From Zobellella denitrificans (GTDB taxonomy: Bacteria; Pseudomonadota; Gammaproteobacteria; Enterobacterales; Aeromonadaceae), in NCBI RefSeq assembly GCF_002237365.1, contig NZ_NMUO01000019.1, positions 1 through 49,720 of the forward strand: 49,720 nt of DNA, in the 5' to 3' direction. Shown here one piece after another: positions 28,364 through 38,624 of this stretch. Within the stretch, counting starts at the first letter, position 1. Each line of letters opens with the position of its first letter. The notes below the pieces were generated by a model. The model did not search any database, was not told the DNA's origin, and saw only the letters and a list, made by a program, of their open reading frames with translations. The position numbers and the translations under genes were made by a program.

Positions 28364-28573
28364 CATAAACTCCTCGATTGGCGTTGTTGATTCCCCCTGA
28401 CTAAGGCCAGGATCGTGCCAACTTCCAGGATTCGATTTTAATTATTTGTTTTGTATGATTATTTTTATTGGTGCGAGGATTGCTGTCGTAGTGGGCGCCG
28501 CCGCGGCAGACCGGGTCTGTGTCTTTTTGTCATAGTGTGAACTATCCATTCGAGACAGGATGATACAGAGCCC
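28364..28573. other. Divergent spacer between DUF4168 gene and kinase gene
   Basis: About 210 bp, AT-rich in the middle. It must contain the promoters of two divergent genes. I see no convincing -35/-10 pair, no sigma-54 core and no obvious operator. Confidence 0.35.
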
Positions 28574-30008
28574 ATGTACTACCGGATAAGAGACGGGGTC
28601 GGCGGCGGAGGCATAGGCCGGCGGGTGCTGCTCTATGTGGTGCTGCCGCTGTGGCTGATCCTGGCGCTGGGCGTCGGCCTGACCCTGCATCATGTCAACC
28701 TGGCCCAGAGCGAGCGGCTCAAGGAAGACATCAAGCTGATCGCCCGGGCGGTGAGCGGGCCCATCGGCGATGCCCTCGCCAACGACGATATCGAAGGGGT
28801 GGAGCGCACCCTGTCGGCGGTGTTCTCCATCGGCCAGGTGTACGGCGCCTCGGTGTTCGATGCCGAGGGCAAGGTGCTGGCCTCGTCCGGCATCGCCGAC
28901 CTCAGCCTGCGCAACAGCCCGGCGGCCACCCGGGTGATGCGGACCGGGGAACAGCAGGAGCTGTATCAGCGGACCGCGGGCCGGGACGTGTTTTCCCACT
29001 TCGTGCCGCTGACCGACGCCGGCGGCCGCATCAACGGCCTTATCCAGATCACCCGCCGGGCGAAGGACTTTGAGCAGTCCTTCGCCCAAATGGCCAGAAC
29101 CGCCTGGATTGGCTGGCTGACCATCGGGGGGTTGATGCTGGGGGTGGTGATCTGGGGCCATTACCGGGGGCTGGGGCGCCACGTCAACGCCCTGGTGACG
29201 GTGATGGACAGGGTCAAGGCCGGCGACTGGCAACAGCGGGCGGCCCTGGCCGGCCCCCAGGAACTGCGCCGCATTGCCCAGGGGCTGAACGAGATGCTGG
29301 GGGAAATCCGCAACCACCAGGCCCAGGAGCGGGCGCTCAACCGGCGCCTGCGGCACCAGCAGAAGATGGCGGCGGTGGGCACTGTGGTGGGCGGTATCGC
29401 CCACGAGCTGGGGGCCCCGCTCAACGTGATCGACGGCCGGGCCCGGCGCTTGCAGAAACAGGCCGGGGAACCCGAGGCCCGGCGCCAGCTGGAGGCCATT
29501 CGCGGCCAGGTGTTGCGCCTGTCACGCATCGTGCGCCAGCTGCTGGACTTCAGCCGGCCCGAGTCCCGGGAGAACGAGCCGGTGGAGCTGCACCGGCTGC
29601 TGGCGCAGAGCGCCGCCGCCGTACGGCACGAACAGTGGTCCGTCGCCGGGCTGAGCCTGCCGCCCTCCGGAAAACCGCTTTGGCTGCGGCTCGACGGTGC
29701 CCGGCTGGAGCTGGCCCTGGTCAATGTGCTGCGCAACGCCCTGCAGGCGGCGCGCAGCCGGGTAGCGGTTGCCGTACGGGAGCAGGAAGGGCGGCTTGCC
29801 ATCGAGATCTCCGACGACGGCCCCGGCTTTGCCCTCGACCCCGAGCAACTGGTGGCACCCTTCGTTACCACCAAACCCAAGGGCGAGGGCACCGGGCTGG
29901 GGCTGGCCATAGTGCACAACATCATGGCCGAGCTGGACGGCGGCCTGACGCTCACCACGGCCCCGGGCGGCGGTGCCCGGGTGATACTGACACTTGCGAG
30001 GAGTTCCC

Positions 30009-30037
<29 letters not shown>
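28574..30037 (+). CDS. NtrB-type membrane sensor histidine kinase
   Basis: Inner-membrane sensor kinase, 487 aa. A membrane helix lies at about 17-39, a periplasmic sensor of about 135 residues follows (containing YGASVFDAEGKVLASSG), and a second helix lies at 177-197. A HAMP linker, a HisKA domain with GGIAHELGAPLNVI (His277), and an HATPase with NVLRNALQAAR (N box), DDGPGF and GEGTGLGLAIVHNIM complete it. The H-box style is that of NtrB/AtoS kinases that partner sigma-54 activators. It overlaps the following regulator gene by 29 bp. Signal unknown. Neighbouring urt genes with a sigma-54 promoter are a possible target, but nothing in the sequence proves it. Confidence 0.9.
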
Positions 30038-31366
<1,329 letters not shown>

Positions 31367-31370
<4 letters not shown>

Positions 31371-31717
31371 CGCTCGGCGGCGATCACCGAGATCTCCACC
31401 AGCAGCTCGGGGCGGGCCATGGCGGCTTCCACGCAGGCGCGGGCGGGGGCATGGCCCTCGGGCACCCAGGCGTCCCACACCGCGTTCATGGCGGCGAAGT
31501 CGGCCATGGTTTTCAGGTAGAGGGTGGCGGAGAGGATATGCTCCCGGCTGGAGCCGGCTTCCAGCAGCAGTTCATCCACTTTTTCCAGCATGGTGCGGGT
31601 CTGTTCGGTGATATCCTGAGTGGCATCCTTGCAGACCTGGCCGCACAGGTAGAGGGTGCCGTTGTGCTTGACGATGCGGCTCATGCGCTGGCCGATTTGC
31701 TGGCGTTCGATAGACAT
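31367..31717 (-). CDS. RidA family enamine/imine deaminase-like protein
   Basis: A protein of 116 aa of the RidA/YjgF/Rid family, which as a group hydrolyses reactive enamine/imine intermediates such as 2-aminoacrylate. The family sheet and the C-terminal signature are present ([22 protein letters not shown]). The active-site Arg of true RidA is in the conserved RACVE/RxxxE context here. The N-terminal text [20 protein letters not shown] is that of the Rid4-7 subgroups rather than classical RidA, so the substrate is uncertain. The start has GGAGT four bases upstream. It is divergent from the MOSC fusion gene with a 97-bp shared spacer. Confidence 0.85.
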
Positions 31718-31742
31718 TTGTACTCCTTTGATACCACAAGAA

Positions 31743-31757
31743 TGGCGATAAACGCCA
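31743..31757. promoter_or_regulatory. Small palindrome in the divergent ridA-like/MOSC spacer
   Basis: TGGCG-ATAAA-CGCCA is a 5-bp perfect inverted repeat placed between two divergent starts. It is a possible operator, but short enough to occur by chance. A TTGATA follows near 31768 and could be a -35 for the MOSC gene. Confidence 0.3.
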
Positions 31758-31814
31758 ACCATTACCGATTGATACGCGGATGTAAACTTTTTGGGATAGA
31801 AAGGGTGGAATAAT

Positions 31815-33614
31815 ATGGCGGTGATCACGGGGCTTAATCTTTATCCGATCAAATCGGCGGCCGGGCTGGCGGTGCCGGATGCCTGGGTGTCCCGCGAGGG
31901 GCTGCGCGGCGATCGCCGCTACATGCTGGCCAAACCGGACGGCACCTTCGTCACCGCCCGCACCCATCCCCGGCTGCAAGGGGTCGGGGTGACGCCGGTG
32001 GCCGGCGGCCTGGAGCTGAAGTATGGCGACCAGTCGCTGTCGGTACGCCACCAGCAGTTCCAGTTGCAGCCGGTCGCCACCGGCGTCTGGGGGGACAGCT
32101 TCACCGCCTGGAGTACCCACGCCGATTACGATGCCTGGCTCAGCGCCATCCTGGAAGAGCCGGTGCAACTGCTGTGGCTGGGCCAGCATTCCAACCGCTA
32201 CCGGGAAAAGCTGGGTACCGGCGTCAGCTTTGCCGACGGCTATCCCCTGCTGCTGATCTCGGAAGGGTCGCTGGCCGATCTCAACCTGCGTGCCGATGCC
32301 CGGCTGGAGATGTCCCAGTTCCGCACCAACCTGGTGGTGCGGGGCGGGCGCCCCTTCGAGGAGGACGGCTGGCGCCGCATCCGCATCGGCGAGGTGGAAT
32401 TCCTGGTGGCCAAGCCCTGCAGCCGCTGCATCATGACCACCATAGAGCCCGGCTCCGAGCGCTTCAACGCCATGAAGGAGCCGCTTGCCACCCTGAGCCG
32501 TTACCGCCGGGGGGAAGACGGCGAGGTCTATTTCGGCCAGAACCTGGTGCCGCTGAACGAGGGCGAGATCCGTCTGGGCGACCGGGTGGAGGTGCTGGAA
32601 TACGCCAGCGCCCCCATCTACCCGGACGCGGCGCCCAGGCGCCGGCAGCTGGTGTGCGTGGAGCGCGAGCCCCTGGCCCGGGACATGGACACCTACTGGC
32701 TGGAGGCCATGGACGGCAAGCCCCTGGCCGACTACCGGCCCGGCCAGCACCTGCCGGTGGCGCTGGACATCGATGGCCGCCGCCATCTGCGCCACTACAC
32801 CCTGAGCTCCAGCCCGACCCGACCCGGCCGCTACGGCATCAGCGTCAAGCGCCAGCCCGACGGGGTGGTGTCCAACTGGCTGGCCGAGGCGCTGCAGCCC
32901 GGCCATGCCCTGCTGGCCCATGCCCCGGCGGGGGAGTTTTACCTCAAGCCCGCCGGCCGCTACCTGCTGCTGTCGGCGGGCTCGGGAGTGACGCCCATGC
33001 TGTCCATGGTGCGGGCCATGGCGGATCTGGAGCGGCTGGAGGACGTGCACTTCCTGCACCTGTGCCGCGCCGAGGCGGACATTCCCGCCGCCGCCGAGCT
33101 GAAGGCGCTGGTCCGGCGCCACCCCGGCCTGCGGCTCGATCTGGTGCTGACGAGGCCGGAGCGGGGCCTGGGTGGCCGGCTGGAGCTGGGCCAACTGGCA
33201 GCGGTGCCGGCGCTGGCCGAGCGGGAGGTCTACCTATGTGGCCCGGCGGGCTTTATGCGCCAGGCCAGGGCCTGGCTGCTGGCGCTGGGAGTGCCGGCGG
33301 GACGCATCCACCAGGAGAGCTTCGGTGGCCCGGTCGCCGCCGATGTTGCACGTGAAACAAAAGCGGTGCGGGTGCGCATCGGCGGGCGGGAGTTCACCGG
33401 TAACAACCAGCAGGATCTGCTGACCCAGGCCGAGGGCCAGGGCCTGCAGTTGCCCTGGTCCTGCCGCGCCGGCATCTGCGGCAGCTGCAAACAGAACCTT
33501 AAATCCGGCGAGGTGGCGCAGCCCGAGGCCCCGGCCCTGTCGGCGGCGGAGCGGGAAGCGGGCGTTATCCTGGCCTGCTGCTGCGTGCCCCTGTCGGATG
33601 TGGAGCTGGAATAA
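31815..33614 (+). CDS. MOSC / flavin reductase / 2Fe-2S ferredoxin fusion protein
   Basis: A 599-aa cytoplasmic fusion. Residues 1-110 are a MOSC N-terminal beta barrel ([15 protein letters not shown]). Residues 120-265 are a MOSC domain with PCSRC (Cys202, the expected molybdenum ligand position). From about 275 to 490 is a ferredoxin-NADP reductase module with FAD motif RHYTLSSSP and the pyridine-nucleotide motif [10 protein letters not shown] ... LCGPAGFM. From 515 to the end is a plant-type 2Fe-2S ferredoxin (CRAGICGSC at 550-558, last Cys in ACCC). E. coli YcbX, which reduces N-hydroxylated bases, has MOSC plus ferredoxin only; here the electron-donating reductase is built in. I infer a self-sufficient molybdenum-cofactor N-hydroxyl or S-oxide reductase. 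ATG is preceded by GGGTGG. Confidence 0.88.
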   Translation: MAVITGLNLYPIKSAAGLAVPDAWVSREGLRGDRRYMLAKPDGTFVTARTHPRLQGVGVTPVAGGLELKYGDQSLSVRHQQFQLQPVATGVWGDSFTAWSTHADYDAWLSAILEEPVQLLWLGQHSNRYREKLGTGVSFADGYPLLLISEGSLADLNLRADARLEMSQFRTNLVVRGGRPFEEDGWRRIRIGEVEFLVAKPCSRCIMTTIEPGSERFNAMKEPLATLSRYRRGEDGEVYFGQNLVPLNEGEIRLGDRVEVLEYASAPIYPDAAPRRRQLVCVEREPLARDMDTYWLEAMDGKPLADYRPGQHLPVALDIDGRRHLRHYTLSSSPTRPGRYGISVKRQPDGVVSNWLAEALQPGHALLAHAPAGEFYLKPAGRYLLLSAGSGVTPMLSMVRAMADLERLEDVHFLHLCRAEADIPAAAELKALVRRHPGLRLDLVLTRPERGLGGRLELGQLAAVPALAEREVYLCGPAGFMRQARAWLLALGVPAGRIHQESFGGPVAADVARETKAVRVRIGGREFTGNNQQDLLTQAEGQGLQLPWSCRAGICGSCKQNLKSGEVAQPEAPALSAAEREAGVILACCCVPLSDVELE

Positions 33615-33627
33615 CTAAAACCTCGAC

Positions 33628-33653
33628 GGCCCGCCCGCATGAGGGTGGCACCG
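33628..33653. repeat. REP-like repeat fragment
   Basis: GGCCCGCCCGCAT followed by GAGGGTGGCACCG matches the element between urtA and urtB (near 23397) with one gap and two changes. It directly abuts a partial copy of the CTAG-ended element, making a small repeat cluster behind the MOSC fusion gene. Confidence 0.6.
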
Positions 33654-33654
33654 A

Positions 33655-33806
33655 GCTGCTGTAGATGCCGCTTTAGCCGGCATGAACCGGCACAAACCGG
33701 CGCCCAATTTCCGCATTTCCCGCCCTTTGCAGGTTTGCGCCACGTAAACGGGCGCCTACAGGTGAGATATCGCATTGCTCACGTTTTAAACTGATCGGTG
33801 TTCTAG
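33655..33806 (+). repeat. Partial copy of the CTAG-ended dispersed element
   Basis: The copy runs from GCTGTAGATGCCGCTTTAGCC to the terminal TTTTAAACTGATCGGTG-TTCTAG. It aligns along its whole length with the 3' two thirds of the element near 48.8 kb. The last 75 bases differ at only a few positions. Inside, GTAGATGCCGCTTTAGCCGG and its later near-complement CCGTTTACG/GGCGCAAACC form a long imperfect hairpin. The 5' terminal repeat is absent. Confidence 0.8.
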
Positions 33807-33816
33807 GGTGATATAG

Positions 33817-33866
33817 CCGTCGTCACTCCCGCGAAGGCGGGAGCCCATATACGGAACCGACGACGG
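33817..33866. repeat. Nested inverted repeat
   Basis: An outer 7-bp arm pair CCGTCGT / ACGACGG encloses an inner perfect hairpin CTCCCGC-GAAG-GCGGGAG. The inner part resembles the widespread CGTCA-TCCCGCGAAGGCGGGA REP-type repeat of proteobacteria. It lies just beyond the stop of the minus-strand hypothetical gene and could also stop or stabilise its transcript, although no T-run follows. Confidence 0.6.
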
Positions 33867-33886
33867 TTAAGCGGTGATAAAGGGAC

Positions 33887-34261
33887 TCAGTAGCCGAGGG
33901 CCCTGTCTTCCCGCAGCAGCTGTTGCACATCCTTGAGGGTGGTCAGCTGCTTGAGCAGCTTGTTGTTGTGCCGGATATCGGCCCTGAGCTCCCTGGCGTG
34001 CTCGGCGAACCTGCGGTCGCTGGAGGTGCTGCCCAGGTGCCGGAAGCGATTCCAGATGGCCGACTCCAGGCTCTGGTCGATGAAGACGTCGTCGTATTGC
34101 CTTTCCAGTTCGCGCAGCTGCCGGCGCAGCAGTTCGTTGAGGCCGTCCAGCTCCTGTTGCCCGAGCTGCTCCAGGGCAGCGCTGTCGAAATGCTGCCGGT
34201 GCAGTTCGAGCAGGGTGTGGATGTCGTTTTCCTGAGTGACAGCGGGGCCGAGGGAGGGCAC
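33887..34261 (-). CDS. Hypothetical helical protein, up to 124 aa
   Basis: I do not recognise this family. The sequence is almost entirely charged, helical and coiled-coil-like (LEQLGQQELDGLNELLRRQLRELERQYDDVFIDQSLESAIWNRF), with no signal peptide, membrane segment or cysteine. It follows the lactate dehydrogenase gene by 60 bp on the same strand and may belong to that operon. The start is uncertain: the longest frame begins at GTG without a good ribosome-binding site, and an AGGA lies further in without a clear start codon. Third-position GC bias and a protein-like composition support it as coding. Confidence 0.55.
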   Translation of the reverse strand: MPSLGPAVTQENDIHTLLELHRQHFDSAALEQLGQQELDGLNELLRRQLRELERQYDDVFIDQSLESAIWNRFRHLGSTSSDRRFAEHARELRADIRHNNKLLKQLTTLKDVQQLLREDRALGY

Positions 34262-34321
34262 GGGATCAGCAGTCGCGCAAGGACTGCTGATCGCGTCAAG
34301 CGTCTGGCTTCCAGCTCCCGT

Positions 34322-37129
34322 TTACCGGCTTGCCTCGTCCACCAGATAGAGGATGGACTCGTAGTTGACGCCGCTGTGGTGGCTGAGGCCCAGCTCGCAG
34401 GTGCGGCTGTTGCTCACTCCCCGGGTGCAGCCGGCGGGCACCTGGGCGCGCAGCGGCTTCAGGGCCGAGGCGTTGAGTTCGGGGGTGGTGAAGCCCTTGT
34501 CGCCGGCGAAGCCGCAGCAGTCGATGTGCTCCGGCACCACCACCCGGGCGGCGCAGCGTTTGGCCAGCTCCAGCATCTTGTCGGCCAGCCCCAGGTGCCG
34601 GCTGCTGCAGGTGATGTGCAGCAATACCGTCTCCTGCACCGGCTTCAGTTCGAGCCGGTCCAGCGCCTGTTCCAGGATGAACTGCACCGGCTCGAAGATG
34701 GCCAGCGGCAGCCCGGTCTGCTCCCGGCTGCGCTTGGCACAGGGGCTGGTATCCATCAGCACCGGCCAGCGGCCCTGCTCCGAGGCCTGCCACAGTTTCG
34801 CTTCCAGCTCGGTGGCCTTGTCGTCGGCCAGCGCCAGCATGCCCTTGCTCTGCCAGGGCTGGCCGCAGCACAGGCTGGTGAGATCTGCGGGCAACAGCAC
34901 ATCGAAACCGGCCCGCTCCAGCACCGCCTGGGTAACCTCGGTCAGCGAGCGGCCGTCTTTGGCGCCCGGTGACTGGCCCAGGGTGCGGCTGGCGCAGGAA
35001 GGAAAGTAGACCACTTTGGGCCGTCCTTCATGCGGACTGCTGGCGCTGGGCCGGTGCCGGTTGGCGGCCGGGGTCTCCGGCAGCCACAGCGGCACCTTGT
35101 TCTTGCTGGCCTTGCGCAGCCCCCGGTTGAGCTTGCTTAAGTTTCGTTCGCCCAGCAGCCGGCGGCCGAGGGCGGCCGAGTTCAGGCCCAGGCCCACCAG
35201 GGTGGTGGTGGCGGCGAAGTGATCCGCGGTCCAGCGGGCGATGGGCTCGAACTTGCGGTAGCGCGCGGTGCGCAGTTGTCGTACCAGATCGCCGGTATTG
35301 ATGCCCACCGGGCAGCGCTGGGCGCACAGTCCGGTGGCGGCGCAGGTGTCCACTCCCTGGTACTGGAACACCTGCTCCAGGCCGTCTTCGGTGGCTTCGC
35401 CCTTGGCGGCCCGGCGCTGCAGCTCGCGGAACAGCACGATGCGCTGGCGCGGGGTCAGGCTGAGATCCCGGGACGGGCACACCACCTCGCAGAAGCCGCA
35501 CTCGATGCACTTGTCGACGATGGCGTCGGCGGCGGGCAGGGGCTTGAGATCCTTGAGGTGGGCCTGGTGGTCGTCGTTGAGGATGACCCCCGGATTGAGG
35601 ATGCCGTCCGGATCGAACAACGTCTTGATCTGCTGCATCAGGGCATAGCCGTCCTGGCCCCACTCCAGCTCCACATAGGGCGCCATATTGCGGCCGGTGC
35701 CGTGCTCGGCCTTGAGTGAGCCCTGGTATTCCACCGCCACCAACTGGGCCACGGCGTCCATAAAGCCGCCGTAACGGTCCAGCTCGGCTTGCGAGTCGAA
35801 GCCCTGGGTGAACACGAAGTGCAGGTTGCCAGCCAGGGCATGGCCGAAGATGATGGCTTCCGAGTAGCCGAAGCGGTCGAACAGCTCGGTGAGCCTGCGC
35901 ACCGCCGGTGCCAGTTGTTCCACGGGGAACGCTACGTCCTCGATGATCACCGTGGTGCCGGTTTCACGCACCGCGCCCACCGCCGGGAACATGCCCTTGC
36001 GCATGGCCCAGAGGGTGGTGCAGCGGGTTTTGTCCTGGGTAAAGGGCACCTCGTTGCGGCGTTCGAAGCCGGCCACCGCCGCCATCGCCTGATCGCATTT
36101 GGCCAGCAGCTCGGCCTCGTCGGCGCCGTGCACTTCCACCAGCAGGGCGGCGGCCTCCAGATCCAGCTCGCGGATAAAGCCGGGCATGCCCGCCTTGTCG
36201 GCGATGGATTTCAGCGCCCGGCCGTCCATCAGCTCCACCGCTGCCACTTCGGTGCCGGCCAGGGCGGTCACCGCCCGGCAGGTGGTTTCGATCTCCGGGT
36301 ACACCAGCAGGCAGGAGGCCTTGAAGGGGTGATCCGGCACGGTGTGATAACTGACCTCGGCCATAAAGCCGAGGGTGCCTTCGGAGCCGATCATCAGGTG
36401 GGCCAGGATGTCGAAGGGATCCTCGAAGTCTACCAGGGCGTTCAGGCTGTAGCCGGTGGTGTTCTTCAGCCGGTATTTGTGGCGGATGCGTTCGCAGAGC
36501 TCCCGGTTGGCCCTGACCTCCTCGCTCAGTCGTTGGAGACCGGCCAGCAGTTCGGGCTTCTGCCCGGCGAAGCGGGCCCGGCTTGCCGGGTCCCGGGTGT
36601 CGAGCCGGGTGCCGTCCGCCAGCACCAGGCTGAGGCCGTGCAGGGTCTGGTAGGAATTCTGGGCGGTGCCGCAGCACATGCCGGAGGCGTTGTTGGCGGC
36701 GATGCCGCCGATCTTGCAGCTGTTGATGGACGCCGGATCCGGCCCTATCTTGCGCCCGAAGGGGGCCAGGTAGCGGTTGGCGTCGGCCCCGATCACCCCG
36801 GGTTGCAGGGCGATCTGGTGGCCGTTATCAATAATTTTGTGCCTGCGCCAGTCGTCGGTGAGGGTGATCAGCACCGAGTCGGACACCGCCTGGCCCGACA
36901 GGCTGGTGCCGGCGGCGCGGAAGGTGCAGTGAATGCGGTGCTGGCGGCACAGTTCGAGCACCCGCGCCACTTCGTCGGTGCTTGCCAGGCGCAGCACCAT
37001 CTTGGGGACCAGCCGGTAGAAGCTGGCGTCGGTGCCGTAGGCCAGACAGAGGGACGGGTCCTGGATGATGCGCCCGGCGGGCAGGAAGCCGGCCAGCGCT
37101 TCGGCCAGTTGTTGGTAACGGGGCTCCAT
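34322..37129 (-). CDS. dld: FAD/Fe-S D-lactate dehydrogenase, Dld-II type
   Basis: Probable membrane-associated, quinone-linked D-lactate dehydrogenase, 935 aa. The N-terminal half is an FAD-binding type 4 domain (FRAAGTSLSGQAVSDSVLI, IGPDPASINSCKIGGIAANNASGMCCG) followed by an FAD-oxidase C domain (IIFGHALAGNLHFVFTQ, EHGTGRNMAP, FDPDGILNPGVIL). At about 540-605 are two 4Fe-4S motifs (CIECGFCEVVCP and CAATGLCAQRCP). The C-terminal part has two CCG domains (SLCCGQPW and DCCGFAGDKGF), like GlpC/LutA. This architecture is the Shewanella Dld-II type. The ATG overlaps the stop of a 28-codon minigene derived from the lutC 3' end, so translation is probably coupled. Specificity for D-lactate rather than another 2-hydroxy acid is inferred from the lutC neighbour. 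Confidence 0.88.
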   Translation of the reverse strand: MEPRYQQLAEALAGFLPAGRIIQDPSLCLAYGTDASFYRLVPKMVLRLASTDEVARVLELCRQHRIHCTFRAAGTSLSGQAVSDSVLITLTDDWRRHKIIDNGHQIALQPGVIGADANRYLAPFGRKIGPDPASINSCKIGGIAANNASGMCCGTAQNSYQTLHGLSLVLADGTRLDTRDPASRARFAGQKPELLAGLQRLSEEVRANRELCERIRHKYRLKNTTGYSLNALVDFEDPFDILAHLMIGSEGTLGFMAEVSYHTVPDHPFKASCLLVYPEIETTCRAVTALAGTEVAAVELMDGRALKSIADKAGMPGFIRELDLEAAALLVEVHGADEAELLAKCDQAMAAVAGFERRNEVPFTQDKTRCTTLWAMRKGMFPAVGAVRETGTTVIIEDVAFPVEQLAPAVRRLTELFDRFGYSEAIIFGHALAGNLHFVFTQGFDSQAELDRYGGFMDAVAQLVAVEYQGSLKAEHGTGRNMAPYVELEWGQDGYALMQQIKTLFDPDGILNPGVILNDDHQAHLKDLKPLPAADAIVDKCIECGFCEVVCPSRDLSLTPRQRIVLFRELQRRAAKGEATEDGLEQVFQYQGVDTCAATGLCAQRCPVGINTGDLVRQLRTARYRKFEPIARWTADHFAATTTLVGLGLNSAALGRRLLGERNLSKLNRGLRKASKNKVPLWLPETPAANRHRPSASSPHEGRPKVVYFPSCASRTLGQSPGAKDGRSLTEVTQAVLERAGFDVLLPADLTSLCCGQPWQSKGMLALADDKATELEAKLWQASEQGRWPVLMDTSPCAKRSREQTGLPLAIFEPVQFILEQALDRLELKPVQETVLLHITCSSRHLGLADKMLELAKRCAARVVVPEHIDCCGFAGDKGFTTPELNASALKPLRAQVPAGCTRGVSNSRTCELGLSHHSGVNYESILYLVDEASR

Positions 37130-37215
37130 CAGGCGTCCTCCAGGATCAGCACCAGCAGTTCCTTGGGCCCGTGGGCGCCATAGGCCAGGGTCTGTTGGGG
37201 TATGAGCGCGGTCAT
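37129..37215 (-). CDS. 28-codon minigene from a duplicated lutC 3' end
   Basis: The frame begins ATG in a TAATG overlap with the lutC stop and ends in a TGATG overlap with the dld start. Its first seven residues (MTALIPQ) are new. The remaining 21 (QTLAYGAHGPKELL and on to EDA) are identical to the LutC C-terminus. It is a product of an 86-bp tandem duplication. Whether the peptide has any function is unknown; it may serve only to keep ribosomes passing from lutC to dld. Confidence 0.55.
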   Translation of the reverse strand: MTALIPQQTLAYGAHGPKELLVLILEDA

Positions 37216-37284
37216 TATGCGTCCTCCAGGATCAGCACCAGCAGTTCCTTGGGCCCGTGGGCGCCGTAGGCCAGGGTCTGCTGG
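37133..37284. repeat. 86-bp tandem duplication at the lutC 3' end
   Basis: A 66-bp block at 37133-37198 recurs at 37219-37284 with only two differences, a period of 86 bp. The extra 20 bp between blocks carries the overlapping stop and start codons. The very low divergence points to a recent event or gene conversion. Confidence 0.92.
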
Positions 37285-37868
37285 ATATCGGCGGTCTTGG
37301 ACGGGCCGGACACCAGCAGCAGGTTGGTGGGCATGCCCTGGTGCCAGCCCTGGGCGGCCATCATGGCCGGCAGGTTGGGGTGCAGGGTGGAGGCCTTGAG
37401 GATGGCGATATGGCGCGGCGGCACCAGCGACAGGGTGCGCGGCTCGTCCGGGCCTGGCCACAGCACCAGGCTGCCGGTGGCGGCGATGGCGCCGTGGCAG
37501 CCGGTGATGCCCGCGTCCACCCGGTTGAACAGCTCGTCCTTCCAGGCTTCCAGAGGGCGGTCGAACAGTAGCTGTTCGGCGGTGCCGGCCAGGGCCTGGC
37601 TTATTTCCCCGAAGAAGTCGCCGCCGGTGCCGGTGGCGACGCGCTGGAGACCGGCCTGTTCCACATGGGTTTTCAGGGTGGCGACCAGTTCGGCCCGGGG
37701 CAGGTGGCGCACCTCGGCGTGGTTCTGCTCCAGCAGCTCGGTCAGGCGGGCCAGCATCTCTGCCTGCCCGCTCTGGTTCCAGATGGGATAGTCCGGGTCG
37801 TTTACCGGCAGCGGCTGGGCCTGGGCCTGGCGCAGCCGGTCGAGAATGGCGTGACGGGCGTTCGACAT
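37215..37868 (-). CDS. lutC: LutC/LldG family lactate utilisation protein
   Basis: A 217-aa LUD-domain protein of the LutC (LldG) family, which is needed with the Fe-S proteins LutA/LutB for L-lactate oxidation. The domain text includes DAGITGCHGAIAATGSLVLWPGPDEPRTLSLVPPRHIAIL and the C-terminal SGPSKTADIQQTLAYGAHGP. The lutA and lutB genes are not in this window; only dld follows, whose C-terminal CCG and 4Fe-4S regions resemble parts of them. The ATG overlaps the LysR stop (TAATG), which decides the start over longer frames. Confidence 0.88.
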   Translation of the reverse strand: MSNARHAILDRLRQAQAQPLPVNDPDYPIWNQSGQAEMLARLTELLEQNHAEVRHLPRAELVATLKTHVEQAGLQRVATGTGGDFFGEISQALAGTAEQLLFDRPLEAWKDELFNRVDAGITGCHGAIAATGSLVLWPGPDEPRTLSLVPPRHIAILKASTLHPNLPAMMAAQGWHQGMPTNLLLVSGPSKTADIQQTLAYGAHGPKELLVLILEDA

Positions 37869-38521
37869 TACTTGTTCCTCTCGGCCATAAGCTCGCGCAG
37901 GGTTCTGGCGGCGGGTTGGGGGGCGGTGCGGCAGCGGGTCCAGGGGCCCAGTTTCTTCGGCATCAGGCCGCGCAGTCTCGTTGCGCACCAGGTCAGCATA
38001 CGGTACAGGGCCGGGCGGCGCGCCACGGTAACGCAGTCGCCCGCCAACGCCCGTCTTGGCAGCCCCGGGTAGTCACCGGCGCCGAAGCGGATGGCCAGAT
38101 CCGCCTGGCCGGTGCGCAGATCCGCCAGCCGGTCTTCGGCCTGCAGGGTCAGTCTCAGTCCGGGATGACGCGCGAGCAGCCCGGCCAGGCGCGGCAACAG
38201 CCAGTGCCGGCAGAAGCCGTGGGGCAGGGAGAGCACCAGGGGGCCGGCCAGCGGGGGCTGGCTCAGCTCGGTGGTGGCACTGGCGATGATGCCGAAGGCG
38301 TCGGCGATCCTGGCCTGGTAGCGGCGTCCGGCCTCGGTCAGACGCACGCCCCGCGCCTGGCGGATGAACAGCGGCACGCCCAGGGCCTGCTCCAGTTCCT
38401 TGATGCGGTGGCTGATGGCGGCGGCGGTCAGGTGGAGCTCACCCGCCGCGGCGCTGAAGCTGTTGAGCCGGGCCGCGGCCTCGAAGGCGCGCAGGGTGTT
38501 GAGGGGCGGGGATACGGGCAT
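37868..38521 (-). pseudogene. Truncated LysR-family regulator
   Basis: The first 60 residues are a good GcvA-like LysR helix-turn-helix (LNTLRAFEAAARLNSFSAAAGELHLTAAAISHRIKELEQALG). The linker helix and the first effector subdomain follow normally as far as LRTGQADLAIRFGAGDYPGL. After about residue 168 the sequence stops resembling the family and ends at 217 with a basic tail, where a full protein has about 300 residues. The missing part is the second half of the inducer-binding domain. It may still bind DNA but probably does not sense its ligand normally. It overlaps lutC as TAATG, so it is now the first gene of the lactate operon. It is divergent from a truncated phzF. Confidence 0.7.
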
Positions 38522-38624
38522 CTTTAAGGGTAAGCTCAGCTAAGTCTTAGGGCTAGAATATAGCAGTTGTCTTAAGGATGGCTAATGTCAAAATGCGCCT
38601 GTCACCACCACAGGAGAATGATCG
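38522..38624. promoter_or_regulatory. Divergent LysR/phzF regulatory spacer
   Basis: An AT-rich spacer of about 100 bp holds two direct repeats, AAGTCTTAGGGCTA and TTGTCTTAAGGATGGCTA, spaced about 30 bp apart, the size and spacing expected for a LysR-type operator. GGAG lies eight bases before the phzF ATG. Any promoter for the REC-GDH/kinase operon downstream may start here. Confidence 0.45.
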
